From assembly GCF_954871325.1 (NCBI RefSeq), contig NC_088776.1, positions 29,932,508 to 29,996,507 of the forward strand: a DNA stretch of 64,000 nt, read 5' to 3'. Made by a program: the position numbers and the translations under genes. The notes beneath the pieces are model-generated. The model did not search any database. It was not told where the DNA came from and saw nothing but the letters and a program-made list of their open reading frames with translations. Positions 10,713-22,057 of this stretch are shown here, one piece after another (position 1 is the stretch's first letter; each line of letters opens with the position of its first letter). The DNA is from Gordionus sp. m RMFG-2023. Lineage: Eukaryota; Nematomorpha; Gordioida; Chordodea; Parachordodidae.

Positions 10713-11390
10713 ATTTGAGTAATGGCAACGCAAAACGTTACTTCATATTTTTCTTAAAGGGAAATCATATTTTATTGTATTATAAAATTACTTTTATATA
10801 TTTAAATTTTATAAATATAAGTTGAGTTTTTAATTCACATCAACAACCAAATTCGTTAATTTTTATTTTAAATTTTCGTTGTTAATTTTCAGTCAATATT
10901 GTTAATTTAAATTAATATAATCATAAATTTTTATTCTTATTAATATTATAATTTATTTCATAAAGAATATTATGTCAATTGTACTTTTCTTCAGATGAAG
11001 ATGAGTAAAGCCTGTCTTGGCTTTAGTATGAAACATTTTTTACACCATTGGGTAAAACTAAGGGTATAAAGTTTACATTTTAGTATAAATTGTGTCCCAA
11101 CTCAAATATTTTAACCTCAATTGTGGAATAAACATGGGCATTCTGCTAACTGTGCAGCCATTTTTAAGGAAAAGATGGGATATCTACAGTGGCGTAGCTA
11201 CGGGGGTGGTTTTCGGGTTTGGACCCCTCCCAGAGCAAAATTTTTTTTTAGATTATACGTTCAAAAGACTTAAGAAAAGTGACTTTATATCAAATAAATA
11301 CCATTGATATTTTTCTGGTTTTGATGTATATGGAAGGATATTATATTACTATTGAAATTATTCTGGATAATATAATTAAGTCATTGAGAA

Positions 11391-13907
11391 CAGTGACCCC
11401 TACAACGGGGGGGGGGGTCCGAAGCAACTGCTTCTATAAATTTCTATGGGGGTACTTTTTTTTTTTTAAATTTTTTAATTTTTTTATTTTAAAATTTTTT
11501 AAAAAAAATTTTTTTATTTTATTTTTTTTAAAATTTTTATGGTCGATGTTTAGCAAATTAGTTTGTTATCCGATATTTCTTATCATAAAATTATTTTTCC
11601 ACTTTCAAGATTTGGCGCAAAATTAAAATTTTATCAAAGGGAATAGTAAAAATTTAAATATTAAATCTTATATATAATCATTTATAATTTTTAGATCATT
11701 GTCAAAATATGCCCAAAAATATTAACCAAAAAAAATATAAATGCTTATCTCGCAATCAAGCCTTCTGGAGGAACAGGCAACAAGATGGCAATATGATGAG
11801 CCTTATTAAACTTATTGCAGATTCTGAGCCTGTTCTTAAAATGTATATACAAGATAATGAAGAAAGAAGAAGTGAGAAAAAAATTAAGGGATTAAAATCT
11901 AAATTATATTCAAATCTGTTATCATATAATAACATAAATATTCTTATTGAAACCATGAAAAATATGGTTATAAAAAAATTCAAAAGGAGATTGAATTCAA
12001 CAGGTGCTATTCAATTATAGTTGATGGCACATATGATGTATCGAAATCAGAAGCAATAGCTTTGATAGTGAGATATGTTGAAAATAGCGAGACACCTAAG
12101 CCCGTTGAAAGGCTGATAGACATTTATTGTACAATACAACGGGCCTCGATATTAAAAAGAATATAATATCCAAGCTTGGCTCCATGAATCTACCCCTCGA
12201 ATTCCTAGTGGGACAAAGCTATGATGGCGCCTCAAACATGAGTGGAAGAATTAATGGAGTGCAGGCTTCGATTAGAGCGGAGGCGCCAAAGGCAGCTTTA
12301 ATTTGGTGCTATTGTCATCGATTAAATTTAATAGTTGTTCAATTATGCCAATCAGTAAAAGAGCTGCGAAATGTCTTGGGAATATTAGACGAAATTTACG
12401 TATATTTTAATGGTGTTAAAAGATATGAAGTACTCAAAACATGTCAGAGTGATTTACTGACAAAATCACATAGATTTTTACGCATCAAGAATACCACTCG
12501 GCAATATTATCTTAATTGTTTCGATATATAATGTTTATTTTATATTTATAGAAGCTGGCTAACATCATATAAGGCGATTGTAATTTTTTTCCTACTTTAT
12601 GATGCTTTGAGGGCAGCTTTGGCAAATTTAAAGGATTCTGAAGATCCTGCCACTTCCACTATGGCTAGTGCTATAGTTTATAGAATAGAAACATTTGATT
12701 TTATTTTATCACTATGTGTTTTGGATAAAATATTGTTGATAACAAGCTTGGCTTGTACAAAATTGCAAACCATTTCGAAGGATATAGGGTTTGCAATAAA
12801 TCAAATTCAATTGGTAAAAGATTGCCTGATTAGTATGAGAAGTATAATTTAAATTATTATCTTTTATTATTTTATAATCCTAAAATAGATAATAACACTG
12901 AATTTTTGGATGTCTTTTCAAAGGCCCAAGATTTTATGAAGAAGAGAAATTTACCTTTTGATTTTGAAAGTTCAAGACTTCAAACATTACAATCCAAAAA
13001 GGAGATATATATATATACTTTCATCATTAAATATAATATTTTATTTTAGCTTTAAAATCAGTGTGTTTTATGCTGCACTTGATTTAATTATTATGCAGTA
13101 TAGTGAAAGATTTAACGATGAATCGATAAAATTTTTGAGTCAAACATCATTTTTTACCCCAAAGGGAATGGCGGAAAAGGCAATTGTTAAAGATGATATC
13201 AAGGATATCTGTGAATTTTATCAATTAAATACAAGTCAAGTTTTTGAGGAAATGTTGATGTTTAGAAATATTTATAAAATGGCTAAAACGGGGGACATAA
13301 TTATTACTCGTGACCTAGAGGTTAAAGAAGATTTGTCAGATTCTGAGAATTGTAAATTTATTTAATTAAAATATTTTTACTAATACATTATTTAGCTTCT
13401 TCTGATGATGATAATAATTCTGAGATGAATGATTCAGACTGGAAAAACTATTCATTTATTTTACCTTATCATCTGCTTATAAATTTTTCTGCTTTCCCTA
13501 ACAATTTTATATAAATATTTATTAACTATTCCTACTACATCATGTACTGCCGAAAGGGTCATGAGTAAAATTAAACTAATTAAAACAAGACTTCGTAGTG
13601 TCATGAAAGATCCATTTCTTAATAATTTAATCATTTTATCAATGGAAAATAATTTATTTAAACAATTAAATATTGATAAAATTATAAATTCTTTTGCTTT
13701 CTCTTCCCCTAATTTATCTAAATAATTAATTTAAAAATAATATTTTTAAAGCATATATTTTTTACATTATATTTATATTATAATAAATATTGATGCAATA
13801 AAAATTATTTTTGAAATTTATTGGTGTCAAAAAATAATTTACAATGGGGGGGGGGTACTTTAGGGGGGTATTCTGCTTCTATCCCTCAAAAAGTGTAGGG
13901 GTCACTG
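11391..13907 (+). mobile_element. Innermost hAT transposon (CAGTGACCCCTACA ends)
   Basis: The ends CAGTGACCCCTACAACGGGG and GTGTAGGGGTCACTG are flanked by a perfect 8-bp duplication ATTGAGAA (11383-11390 and 13908-13915). Long G runs lie just inside both ends. The plus strand carries a decayed transposase (11709-13725). It is the third level of nesting at this locus and therefore the youngest of the three hATs. Confidence 0.92.
11709..13725 (+). pseudogene. hAT transposase of the ZMYM/DUF4371 type, broken
   Basis: The N-terminal part (11709-12020) is a lysine-rich segment after GNMMSLIKLIADSEPVL, typical of these proteins. The RNase H-like part follows: IIVDGTYDVSKSEAIALIVR near 12015-12080, then LEFLVGQSYDGASNMSG (12198-12248), and WCYCHRLNLIVVQL (12305-12345), matching the family's G-x-YDGA-x-NMSG and HC-x2-H-x-LNL motifs. 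Segments at 12607-12852 and 13090-13365 cover the helical insertion. The C-terminal dimerisation region is at 13540-13725: TSCTAERVMSKIKLIKTRLR, where the TS is read with the preceding codons. Frame changes between the segments, plus two AT-rich gaps that may be introns, show it is not a working gene. Confidence 0.82.
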
Positions 13908-14689
13908 ATTGAGAATAATCTACTAAATTATAATAACATATTATTGATGCATTTAAAAAATATATTTATTATATATTATCGAAGATATGGTGTAAGATAA
14001 ACCAAACCCCCAGGCTTTTATATGTATTGACCCCCTCTAAGGAAAATTCTTAGCTACGCCACTGGATATCTAATTAAACTGGTTATAACAAGATGGAATA
14101 TTTTCTATAACTCCGTGAAATTAATATAGTCTTATTAAGGAGAATGCCCACAAATGTGACTAATTTATTGAGATTTTCAGATAATGACAAGTCGTTCATA
14201 GATATTGTATGGCTATATATATGATTTTATAGGTTATGGAACCTGTTCCTACCACTATTCCTATTTTAGAGAGAAAACAAAATGCATTTGGGAATTCTCA
14301 CTGCCATGATAACTATTATAAATTTAAAAGCTATGTATTATTGCAATTCAAAGCTATATAGTTGAAGTATTGTTCAGAATTTATATTTTGATAATATTTA
14401 TTTCAAATGAATATTAATTATCAGCAACGCTATTTAAATCAGATTGATCCTCATAAAACTAGATGCAAGTGAAGGAAGCTAGCTTGAACTTATTTCCTTT
14501 GAGAACAAATCTTGACAAAGAAAAAGCAGACTTGATTCCTTTAAAAAACAATACGTACAGATTATTTTTTAGTAAAGATAAATAAAAATTGGATTAGGAT
14601 CCAATGAAGATTCTTTTGACGATGAACTAAGCTTTTTTCAAATATTCTATATTTTAAATTCTCCCAATTAAAATTTTATTCAATATAAT

Positions 14690-14792
14690 ATCCCTCTCAT
14701 CTTCTGCACCATTTGAACGGGTGTTTGGCACAGCGAAAACTGTGTTTAGCACTAAGCATTCTTGTTTATCTGATCAAAATTTTCAATAGTCG
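14690..14792 (+). pseudogene. hAT transposase C-terminal fragment
   Basis: It translates as SSAPFERVFGTAKTVFSTKH, then SCLSDQNFQ and a stop. This is the SSAP-x-ER-x-FS-x-A-x-x-V motif of hAT dimerisation domains and resembles the end of the 6320-8590 transposase. It belongs to the outer element 10162-15062 and shows that element was once derived from an autonomous hAT. Confidence 0.75.
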
Positions 14793-15070
14793 TTAAAAAT
14801 AAATAAAAAATTATTACAAAAATATCTTATCTTTATAATATTATATTTTATTTATAAATTGTATATAAAAAAGGATATCTTATTATATATTATTTTTTGC
14901 ATAATTTTATTTATATATTATATATATGGGGAAAAATTTGTTTTGTATATATTTAATTTTTTAAGTAGCGAGTAACCCGTTACTTTTTTGAAAAGCGAGT
15001 AATACCTGTTTCTTTTTTCAGATGTAACTAGCTTCCTTTTTGAAGTAAGGTATACAGCACTAGTTTATAC

Positions 15071-16567
15071 CATTTATAAAAATAATATTCATAGATTGGA
15101 TTTTAACCGTACTGTAAAATAATGTGGTTAAAATGCCCGCAATAAAGGCCTTATTTTTTTGGATAAAAAATCATGCCATTTATTATTTTGGGTCTGCATT
15201 AAAAAGAAAAATCAAAATTTTATTATATAATATTATTTTTAAAATAAATTTCTGATACATTTTCTTAAATATATTTAAATTAATTTCTTTAAAATAAAAA
15301 ATAGAGATATAAATCAATTTTTATTTAATATTAATGGGGGCAAATCTATTAATTTATTATAACTCAAATTATCTTTTTAATATTAAATAAATATATCTCC
15401 AAAATACTTAAATATGAATATTATATTAGGAAACACGAATAATTATTGTAGCGTTTTTTTTTATATTTTGGAGTGGATATATGTGAAAAACCTAAAAAAA
15501 AGATATTTCTTTGACATCTAATTTATGAGTACGTTTAGAATAAAAATAATAGCAAACTGCAAATATTGCTGGCGTTGCTCATCGAAATTAGAGGAGCGCA
15601 GGTCGTTAAATTACGCGTGACAGGATGGGTCATGCGTGAATGTCAATAAATTTTAAATTATCAGGATGATTGGGCCAGACTGGGCCTTCCTAAAATTTTT
15701 GCCGGGAGTGAATTTTAATTAAAAAGATTTTTTTAATCGATATAAATTTGCAATTTTATATTATTATATATTTTCTAAATTAATTTAGTTCTTTCGAAAA
15801 AAAGAATAATTTTTGAAAACAAAAACTTCCGCATTTTATAAACAACATTTTTTCCCCCGTCATATAAAATTATTGACACCATTAACTGATTATACATCTT
15901 TAATGGGAAAAAAATACCACAAGTATTAGACTTTATGATTGAAAGATATAATGGCCCTTAACTTTAATATGGAACATTTCTAAAATTAAACAAAAATAAA
16001 AGATCTATAAAGAAAATCCTTAAAATCAAATCTAACTACCCAAACTCAATCTCCTTCATACTCTTCTTTGATAAGGTTTTTAATTTTTTATTTCATTTTT
16101 CTCTGACAAGTATCTCATTGATATTTTAAAATTAAAATCAGCCCTTTACTTGCCTATAAAGTAATTAAATACATATGCAAGTCATGGGTGTGGGCTATGT
16201 TTCTCTGCGTATTCCTTTTGTAATCGGGCCGCAGATATTTAAATAATATTCCTAAGGTTGCGCATATAAGTACGTGTGGCTTGTCCACAAACGTGTGAAG
16301 GGCTCCTCATTATCTTACTCTGTTGTATACATAACTAGAGGGCTAAACGTTTTTATCACGTATCACGTAATTGAATAAAAAATAATAAATCTCTCAATTC
16401 TCGTTCAGCAATGGAAATTTTGTAATATATAAATTTAATTTAAATATGTTTTATTTTCATTTATCTTTATATATTAATCATTTGCACTCAATATTTATAT
16501 TGTTTAAATTTTCTTATATTTACCTATAAATCTAAAATAATCAATATAATTGTCGTAAATAAACATT
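15071..16567. other. No gene seen; AT-rich with a few GC-richer patches
   Basis: The patches near 15590-15720 (GGAGCGCAGGTCG, TTGGGCCAGACTGGGCC) and 16190-16330 look like old transposon ends. The first may pair weakly with GGCCCGCGGTCTCCTCC near 17053 around the hAT fragment at 16574. I could not find a target duplication. Confidence 0.5.
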
Positions 16568-16573
16568 GCTTGT

Positions 16574-16790
16574 TTGGTTTATTATTTAAAATTACCGATG
16601 AAAGTTGTGAGGATGTTAAAATTCATCGCTCATAAAATAAATAACAATGACAATATTTTGAAGTTTTGGAAGCAGGAAAATTCATTTCCATTTTTGAAAA
16701 AATCAGCTAGTGAAATTTTGTTAGCCTCGGCAAGTTCGGCTTCTAGTGAAATGTTATTTTCTATAGCCAATGCTTATTAGAGGAAAGGCG
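16574..16790 (+). pseudogene. hAT transposase C-terminal fragment
   Basis: The end of the reading frame reads FWKQENSFPFLKKSASEILL then ASASSASSEMLFSIANAY. This follows the hAT dimerisation pattern W-x3-N-x-FP-x-L-x3-A-x2-IL-x-I-x-ASSA-x-SE-R-x-FS, with Met where Arg is usual. Only the last ~50 residues are recognisable, and nothing upstream within 1 kb continues the protein. The patches of GGGCC sequence on both sides (15665 and 16990-17060) may be the remains of its ends. Confidence 0.72.
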
Positions 16791-17097
16791 AATACAATTG
16801 AAATAAAAACAAATTTCTTTTTTTCTAAATAAAAATTATTTCGATTTATAAATTGTTTTGTGTTATTAATATGGAATTAGAGAAATAAAAACTATGATAG
16901 AATAAATACAAAAGGCATGAAAAATAAACACCGTGAATTTTCGAACGAGATCAAAATATTGTTTTTAGTGAGCGGGCGGGTCGGGCCAAAATTTCCTCAG
17001 TAGTAAGCGTAAGGGTGTGAATTTTTTTATTGCCACTGTGAGTGAAAAATAGGCCCGCGGTCTCCTCCAATTCAAATCTCTTCATTTTTGTTTTCAA

Positions 17098-17347
17098 TGC
17101 TTATATTTACGAGTATAACATTTTGCTAAAAAATATTTTTAAATATTGTATTTTGCCTGATTGTTGACTCAAAACCGGCCGATGACTAAATACTGAATTG
17201 ATGGCGATATCTATTGAAAATCTTAATTTTTGTTATATGATACTATAATTACGAGTAAAACATTCACCCAAAAAATATTTTGAAAATATTATGATTTGAT
17301 CCATAACCAACTCATAACCGGTTCAATGAATAAATGCTGCATTGCTA
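17098..17347. repeat. Diverged tandem duplication, ~136-bp period
   Basis: Two units start at about 17098 and 17235 and share TTACGAGTA(T/A)AACATT, AAAAATATTTT, AACCGG(C/T) and GAATAAATGCTGCATT / GACTAAATACTGAATT blocks. The last block is the reverse of a word seen at 22870 and 42900 (CAGTATTTAGTCAT), so this belongs to a wider interspersed repeat. Confidence 0.55.
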
Positions 17348-17454
17348 TTCTATTTTTTATTTTCTTACCGCGCACCTATCCATGAAGGTCACTGTCAACA
17401 TCATATATTACACTCTAATTAGAGAATCAATTTACAGTGCAATACTAACATAAT

Positions 17455-18120
17455 TAAATAAGAATATTAACAACAATGATATTAATTGTGACCCATAATC
17501 TGATAAAATTCCCTATTTACTAGATGAAACAACCACTCGATCGAGATTATATATCTAGTATTGTTAAACGGCTCGATTTGGGCTGATTTTTAAAAACGAT
17601 CAACTTTTTAGCCAGAATAATATTACTTAAGCCTCAAGATTTCAATAGATGTCCAAACGTTTGTACCATCTATGAGAAAATTATCCGACTTGCGTCATAT
17701 TTTTCTGGATAAAATGTTGAGTTAGCTGTTTAAAATATCTCAAATCAAGCCATTTAACAACACTAATTATACCATTCCATGTGCAGAGATTTTAATCAAC
17801 AATTAATAGGTCAATGTCATGCAAAACCTCTATATATAAACAATGTGATTTCTGTCCGTACTTCCATCTATTGCTTCATCATGAGAAAGATTATTTAGCA
17901 TATAACTCTTTTGTTAATTTTAACATTTTTTCAAAATGCCAATTCTGACAAAATTTATAACTATACTGACTCTACAAATACACAGCTCCTTCCTTATTAA
18001 TGCAATTGAATATGAATTCAACAATAATGATGGTAATTTACCCTTAATCCGATAAAATTTCCTATTTACAAGGAAACAAGCACTATCAAGATTATAGCAT
18101 TCCATATGCCGGGATTTAAA
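17455..18120. repeat. Direct repeat pair; right copy is an empty site for the MITE between
   Basis: Sequence at 17455-17555 plus 17766-17800 (ATAAAATTCCCTATTTAC, ATTATACCATTCCATGTG) is repeated at about 18000-18120 (ATAAAATTTCCTATTTACAA, ATTATAGCATTCCATATG). The right copy runs straight through the point where the left copy holds the 210-bp MITE. The minus-strand ORF at 17920-18105 lies in this repeat and is not supported as a gene. Confidence 0.72.
17556..17765. mobile_element. 210-bp hAT MITE (ACGGCTC family)
   Basis: It starts TAGTATTGTTAAACGGCTCG and ends AAGCCATTTAACAACACTA. The flanking sequences TATATATC and ATTATACC are a degraded 8-bp duplication, supported by the unoccupied paralogue at 18000-18120. 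Relatives are at 39152-39372, 40346-40525 and 51060-51205, plus an internal piece near 39890. All carry a CCAGAATAATATTA or CCAGAAAAATATTA block near the left end. Confidence 0.85.
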
Positions 18121-18134
18121 TATTTTAATTTTAT

Positions 18135-19060
18135 AAATGCCTCGCAGAAGAACTATTTAATCTTAAATTTAGGGATTTGTCTTGGTTACAGGGTACCTTA
18201 CCAACCAAATCCGGCGGTATTGACATAAGATAGCTGTCGATACTATTCATTATCGCGTTCATAGCCTCTCACCTGTCATGCTAGCGATCATACACAAACA
18301 CACACAAAACATTTTACCCCTTGCTTCTGCAGGCAATCGATCTCTGAAAATCTCTCATTAGTCGATCCTCCCTCATCAACAGAAGGACTGGGATAACCCT
18401 CTAGTTGGCAGCTCTGTTGTACACTTAAATCGAGGAGCCAACTGGAGGACCATTATATATTCTTCTCTATTTCCAGAGGTAGCGGTTTCGAATTTCTCGA
18501 AAATTTTCCATCGAAATTTTGACTAGCTACTAAGCAACGATGAGGTAAGTCATGCCGTTGGTCTTGGACTCAATTGCGAAATGGTACACCCTATCTTAAT
18601 TCTCTGTCAAAAGTAGGTCAACTCCAAAGACTGCCACTTTTTGCACTGCAAACGTTGTAGAGGCAGATTTATTAGACATTCAAAGTGCAATGATACTAAA
18701 GTCAGGGCTTTAAAATCTACTGGCATTCCATCGACCCTCAAGCCCTTTACAGTTTCGAAGGTAAACGTGATGGATTAACGCTGATCCAGAAAAAGGGAGA
18801 ATTCATAACCAGTGACTTCTCGTGTATTAATCCTCTTGCCCCTTCCAATATAAATAGGGATGCTCTTAGAGAAAATGAGGCGAATAAACTGGCTATATAT
18901 TCGCCGTCACTACCTAACTATATATTTCTACCCTAAATCGTCACGACATTAACGTCGTTCGGTTCTCATGCCTTTACCTTTTTAAAGAATTGGGGCACCG
19001 GACTTCTGCTAGGACCGATAACCCCAACGAGGGTTACTAGCTGTGTCAGAGGATGGCTAT
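18135..19060 (+). pseudogene. Reverse-transcriptase element fossil, copy B (3' part)
   Basis: It matches the 3' half of the copy at 31180-34935: the segment after the polymerase domain (TTGGTTACAGGG ... AAATCCGGCGG), then a region equivalent to LIQKKGEFITSDFSCINPLA (about 18780-18845), and a last part with PSLPNYIFLP. It starts abruptly at about 18135, as a 5'-truncated retroposed copy would. It is broken, with many breaks, and old. The base composition is notably less AT-rich than its surroundings. Confidence 0.7.
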
Positions 19061-19439
19061 AAATATAATAACGAGCAATTATCTCAGTTTTATACAACAA
19101 TCCATGAACGAGACTCCGTGATGATCATCTATGCTTGGGTTACGCTTAGACTACTCAGCTAGCAATTAACAATATTAATATGGCTCAACCAAAACATGTT
19201 TCATCTGCCCATTGAGTTTTCACTAATGAAAAATCATAGAAAACTGTTATATTATTTTATATATGCATTGTTAAAATTATTATTTATAATTTAATTATAT
19301 ATTTTGTATATGTATTACTAAATTTTAACAATTATTATTAATCATTTATAATGTTAATACAATTTAAAATAAATAAGTTAAAAAAAATGTTTCTGAAAAT
19401 TATTTAAAAAAAATTATATAATAAAATTTTGATTAATTG
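19061..19439. other. No feature seen
   Basis: The first part (to ~19220) may still be 3' flank of the reverse-transcriptase fossil. The rest is plain AT. Confidence 0.5.
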
Positions 19440-20172
19440 CCCTTTAGTTAGTGAAGGTCACGGTCCGGTCTTTGGTCCGGACTGAATCGATACCCTCTGA
19501 CCAGGCCGGACCACGGTCCTTAAGAAAAGATCAATGTTTAAAAAACATATTTTTTTTAACCTAATTTAATTTGTTTTATCATTTTATTAAATATAAGAGT
19601 ATTATATAAACAATAAAATTTATCCAATGGTATTGAAGAAAGTGATTTTGTGCTTGTGGAGGGTATATTAAAATTATAGATTATGTTTTTGAGATATTTT
19701 TATTTTCATCATTAGAAGTATATATTTTATGTTTTATCATATGTCTGCTTAAGGTAACTAATTATTTTATTAAGAATAATGTGAGGTTATTTTGACAAAG
19801 AATTATTCAGACAGTTTCTTAAGAAAAAATAGAACTATATCAGTGGCGTAGGCATGGGAGGGGGGTTCAAACCCCCCCATGAAAAATTTAAAAAAAAATT
19901 TTTTTTTTAATATTATTTTTTTAATTTATTTTTTAAAAATTTTTAATTTTAATTTAATAAATTCTTAATAAACGCTTGATTTTTATGTTTTAAATTTATT
20001 ATAAATAATAATAGATATACACATTTGATTATTTTTATATTTATTGGTTTGCAGCTATTTCACACCACCCAAAAAAAGGAAGTTATTTATTCAAACGTAT
20101 CATGATATTGACTTAAAAAATCAAAAAAAAAACTAAAGATTTTGTCCGACCAGATTCATCGAAAGACAAGAG

Positions 20173-21114
20173 TTGGTGAAACTCTTTATTGAAATATATG
20201 ATGTTGTCTTTGCAGCACTAGAATTTTATATATCAAGCAAGGAAAAAGATTCAGCAGATGCCGAAAATCTTTTGCAGGCTATTATTAAGCCACAGTTTTT
20301 AATTTCAATTCAATATGTTTATTTAATTATACATATGATTTTAGCAAAATGCTACAAAAAATTGATTTGGATTTAAGGGAGATTATGAATAAAGCAAAGA
20401 TATTGTTGAAATATCAACAAATATCAGAGAGAATGTGGATGAAAAATTTCATGAAATATATGAAAAAGTAAAGGAGATTGCTAATATGTTTGGAATTGAA
20501 ATTTTTAAACCTAGAGTAGTCTCTAGACAATCCAATCGATCAAATATTGATGCATCTACGATTGAGGATTTTTATAAAATAAACATTTTTATTCTCCTTA
20601 TTGATACATTTTTATTTCAATTAAAAGAAAGATTTATTAGTCATAATTATATTTTCAAAGCTTTTATTTCTTTTGCCGGTTGAGTCTAAACTGTTGATTA
20701 CACTTGAAACACGAGAGGATATTAAAAAAATCTCAGAGTTTTATGCTGATGATTTAGTAGGTTCATATGATAAGTTACTTTGTGATGTCGAATTTTGGTA
20801 TAAAAATCTTGACAGAATAGGGTATTATTTGAGACCAAAAAATGCTCTGTAGGCCCTTTCCATGTGTATTTGCATTTTAGATTCCCCTAATATCAAAACA
20901 TTATTAATTTTAACTACCTTGCCAATTAGTACCTGCATTAATGAAAGGTCTTTTTCAACTTTAAAAAGGTTAAAAACCTATTTAAGAAACACAACCGGTG
21001 AAAAACGTTTAAATGGATTAGCCCTATTGAATATTAACAAGGAGATTATTTTAGATAAAAATTTGATTCTAGATAAATTAGCAAAATCTCTGAGAAAAGT
21101 TGATCTCTCTTTTT
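20173..21114 (+). pseudogene. hAT transposase (ZMYM/DUF4371 type), internally deleted
   Basis: The readable parts are in order. At 20185-20300 lie EIYDVVFAALEFYISSKEKD and an AENLLQAIIKPQFL segment, from the helical insertion. At 20435-20683, DEKFHEIYEKVKEIANMFGI, PRVVSRQSNRSN, then ID-x-FLFQLKERFISHN match the conserved PR-x3-RQ-x-HR-x-N and LL-D-x-F-x3-L-x-ERF motifs. At 20900-21110 comes the dimerisation domain with LPISTCINERSFSTLKRLKT then YLRNTTGEKRLNGLALLNIN. The BED or THAP N-terminus and most of the RNase H core are missing. An AT-rich break near 20650-20700 resembles an intron. Confidence 0.8.
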
Positions 21115-21370
21115 AAATTCAAATCAAAAAATAGCAATAAGATTTTATTAGTTTTAATATTTAATCAACTTTTTTTTTGTAAAAAAAGTATTATTTATAA
21201 GATAATATCATCATATTTTTTTAAATACCATTATTTGCATAAGAATTACACATATTTTATATAATTATAAAAAATTACTTTTTTTAAAATAGAGTCTTTA
21301 TACATTATAATTTTTAATATTAAAATCTGTAATATATAAAATCAACATTTTGAAAATATTTTAATTATTA

Positions 21371-21525
21371 AAAATATATATATGATTAAATAAAGGAATG
21401 TAAAATATATAATAAAATAGCCTAAAATTTTGTTATATGAAAATATAAATATGATTAAATAAAGGAATGTAAAATATATAATAAAATAGCCTAAAATTTT
21501 GTTATATGAAAATATAAAACAATTT
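21371..21525. repeat. Tandem duplication, ~75-bp unit
   Basis: Two nearly identical units (ATATGATTAAATAAAGGAAT ... AAATTTTGTTATATGAAAAT) lie near the right end of the 19841 hAT. The near identity indicates a recent local duplication. Confidence 0.85.
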
Positions 21526-22057
21526 TAACAAATCCAAAAATATGAGCAATTAAGTGTAAAAAAAATTTTAAACCCCCCCCCCCCCCCCATGATAAAATCC
21601 TGGCTACGCCACTGAACTATATAAATAATAACCAAAATATTTTAATAATAATACTGCTTATTTTGATTAATTTATTGCTTAAAAAATTATAAACAATTAT
21701 TTTGTTACTTGTTGCTGACGATACATTTAAATTTGGTACTGCAGTGAACACATACTCTATTTTTTTATTGGGACTATAAGTAAAATGTTTCTTGGACAAA
21801 CTTATGGTTTTCATATTGTAAAATAAAAATTAATAAAATCTAAAATAACTCATCTAGAAAAATATCATAAAATAAAATATACAAAAAAATTATATTAATT
21901 GAATATTAAGGCAAACTTAAATAATAATAAAAGACCGGTCCGGATCGCGGTCTGGACCGTAAAAAATAAAAGACCGGTCTGAACCACGGTCCTCAAAAAA
22001 GACCGGTCCAACAATCGGTCCGGTCCGGTCCCGGTCTAAGACCGTCACTACCTTTGG

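Larger units (their letters stand above)
11187..14064. mobile_element. hAT element with CAGTGGCGTAGC ends, hollowed by an inner hAT
   Basis: The ends are CAGTGGCGTAGCTACGGGGG and TTAGCTACGCCACTG, with a perfect 8-bp duplication GATATCTA (11179-11186 and 14065-14072). Its own sequence is only about 360 bases (11187-11390 plus 13908-14064), because 11391-13907 is a separate hAT. It was therefore probably a short non-autonomous copy when hit. The related element at 19841-21614 shares the end type. The short ORFs at 11092-11626 cross element boundaries and are not genes. Confidence 0.92.
10162..15062. mobile_element. hAT element carrying three nested insertions
   Basis: The ends TAGTGCTGTATAGTAAAG and TAAGGTATACAGCACTA are inverted, flanked by a perfect 8-bp duplication GTTTATAC (10154-10161 and 15063-15070). 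Inside are a MITE (10258-10712) and a hAT (11187-14064) that itself holds another hAT (11391-13907). Removing them leaves about 1.6 kb with a transposase C-terminal piece at 14690-14792. A second, uninterrupted copy in reverse orientation lies at about 43080-44037 and matches both sides of the 11187-14064 insertion. Confidence 0.88.
19841..21614 (+). mobile_element. hAT transposon with CAGTGGCGTAG ends
   Basis: The ends CAGTGGCGTAGGCATGGG and CCTGGCTACGCCACTG have a perfect 8-bp duplication AACTATAT (19833-19840 and 21615-21622). A G run lies inside the left end and a C run of about 17 inside the right end. The plus strand carries pieces of a ZMYM/DUF4371-type transposase (20173-21114). It shares its ends with 11187-14064. 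Confidence 0.93.
19449..22050. mobile_element. hAT element with ACCGGTCC repeats, host of an inner hAT
   Basis: The ends TAGTGAAGGTCACGGTCCGG and AAGACCGTCACTA are flanked by CCTTTAGT (19441-19448) and CCTTTGGT (22051-22058), a 7/8 duplication. Subterminal regions contain clustered GGTCCGG, CACGGTCC and AGACCGGTC words in both orientations. About 830 bases are its own. The remainder is the hAT at 19841-21614. Confidence 0.88.

Noticed and set aside
11092-11626. Two plus-strand ORFs of 71 and 115 codons
   Set aside because: They cross the junctions of nested elements and run through poly-T sequence; no family content.
11756-11983. Minus-strand 75-codon ORF rich in Ile/Leu/Phe, like a membrane protein
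   Set aside because: Antisense of the hAT transposase N-terminal piece; the hydrophobic look comes from reverse-reading lysine codons.
15589-17080. A hAT spanning GGAGCGCAGG to GCGGTCTCCTCC around the 16574 fragment
   Set aside because: End similarity is weak and no target duplication could be seen.
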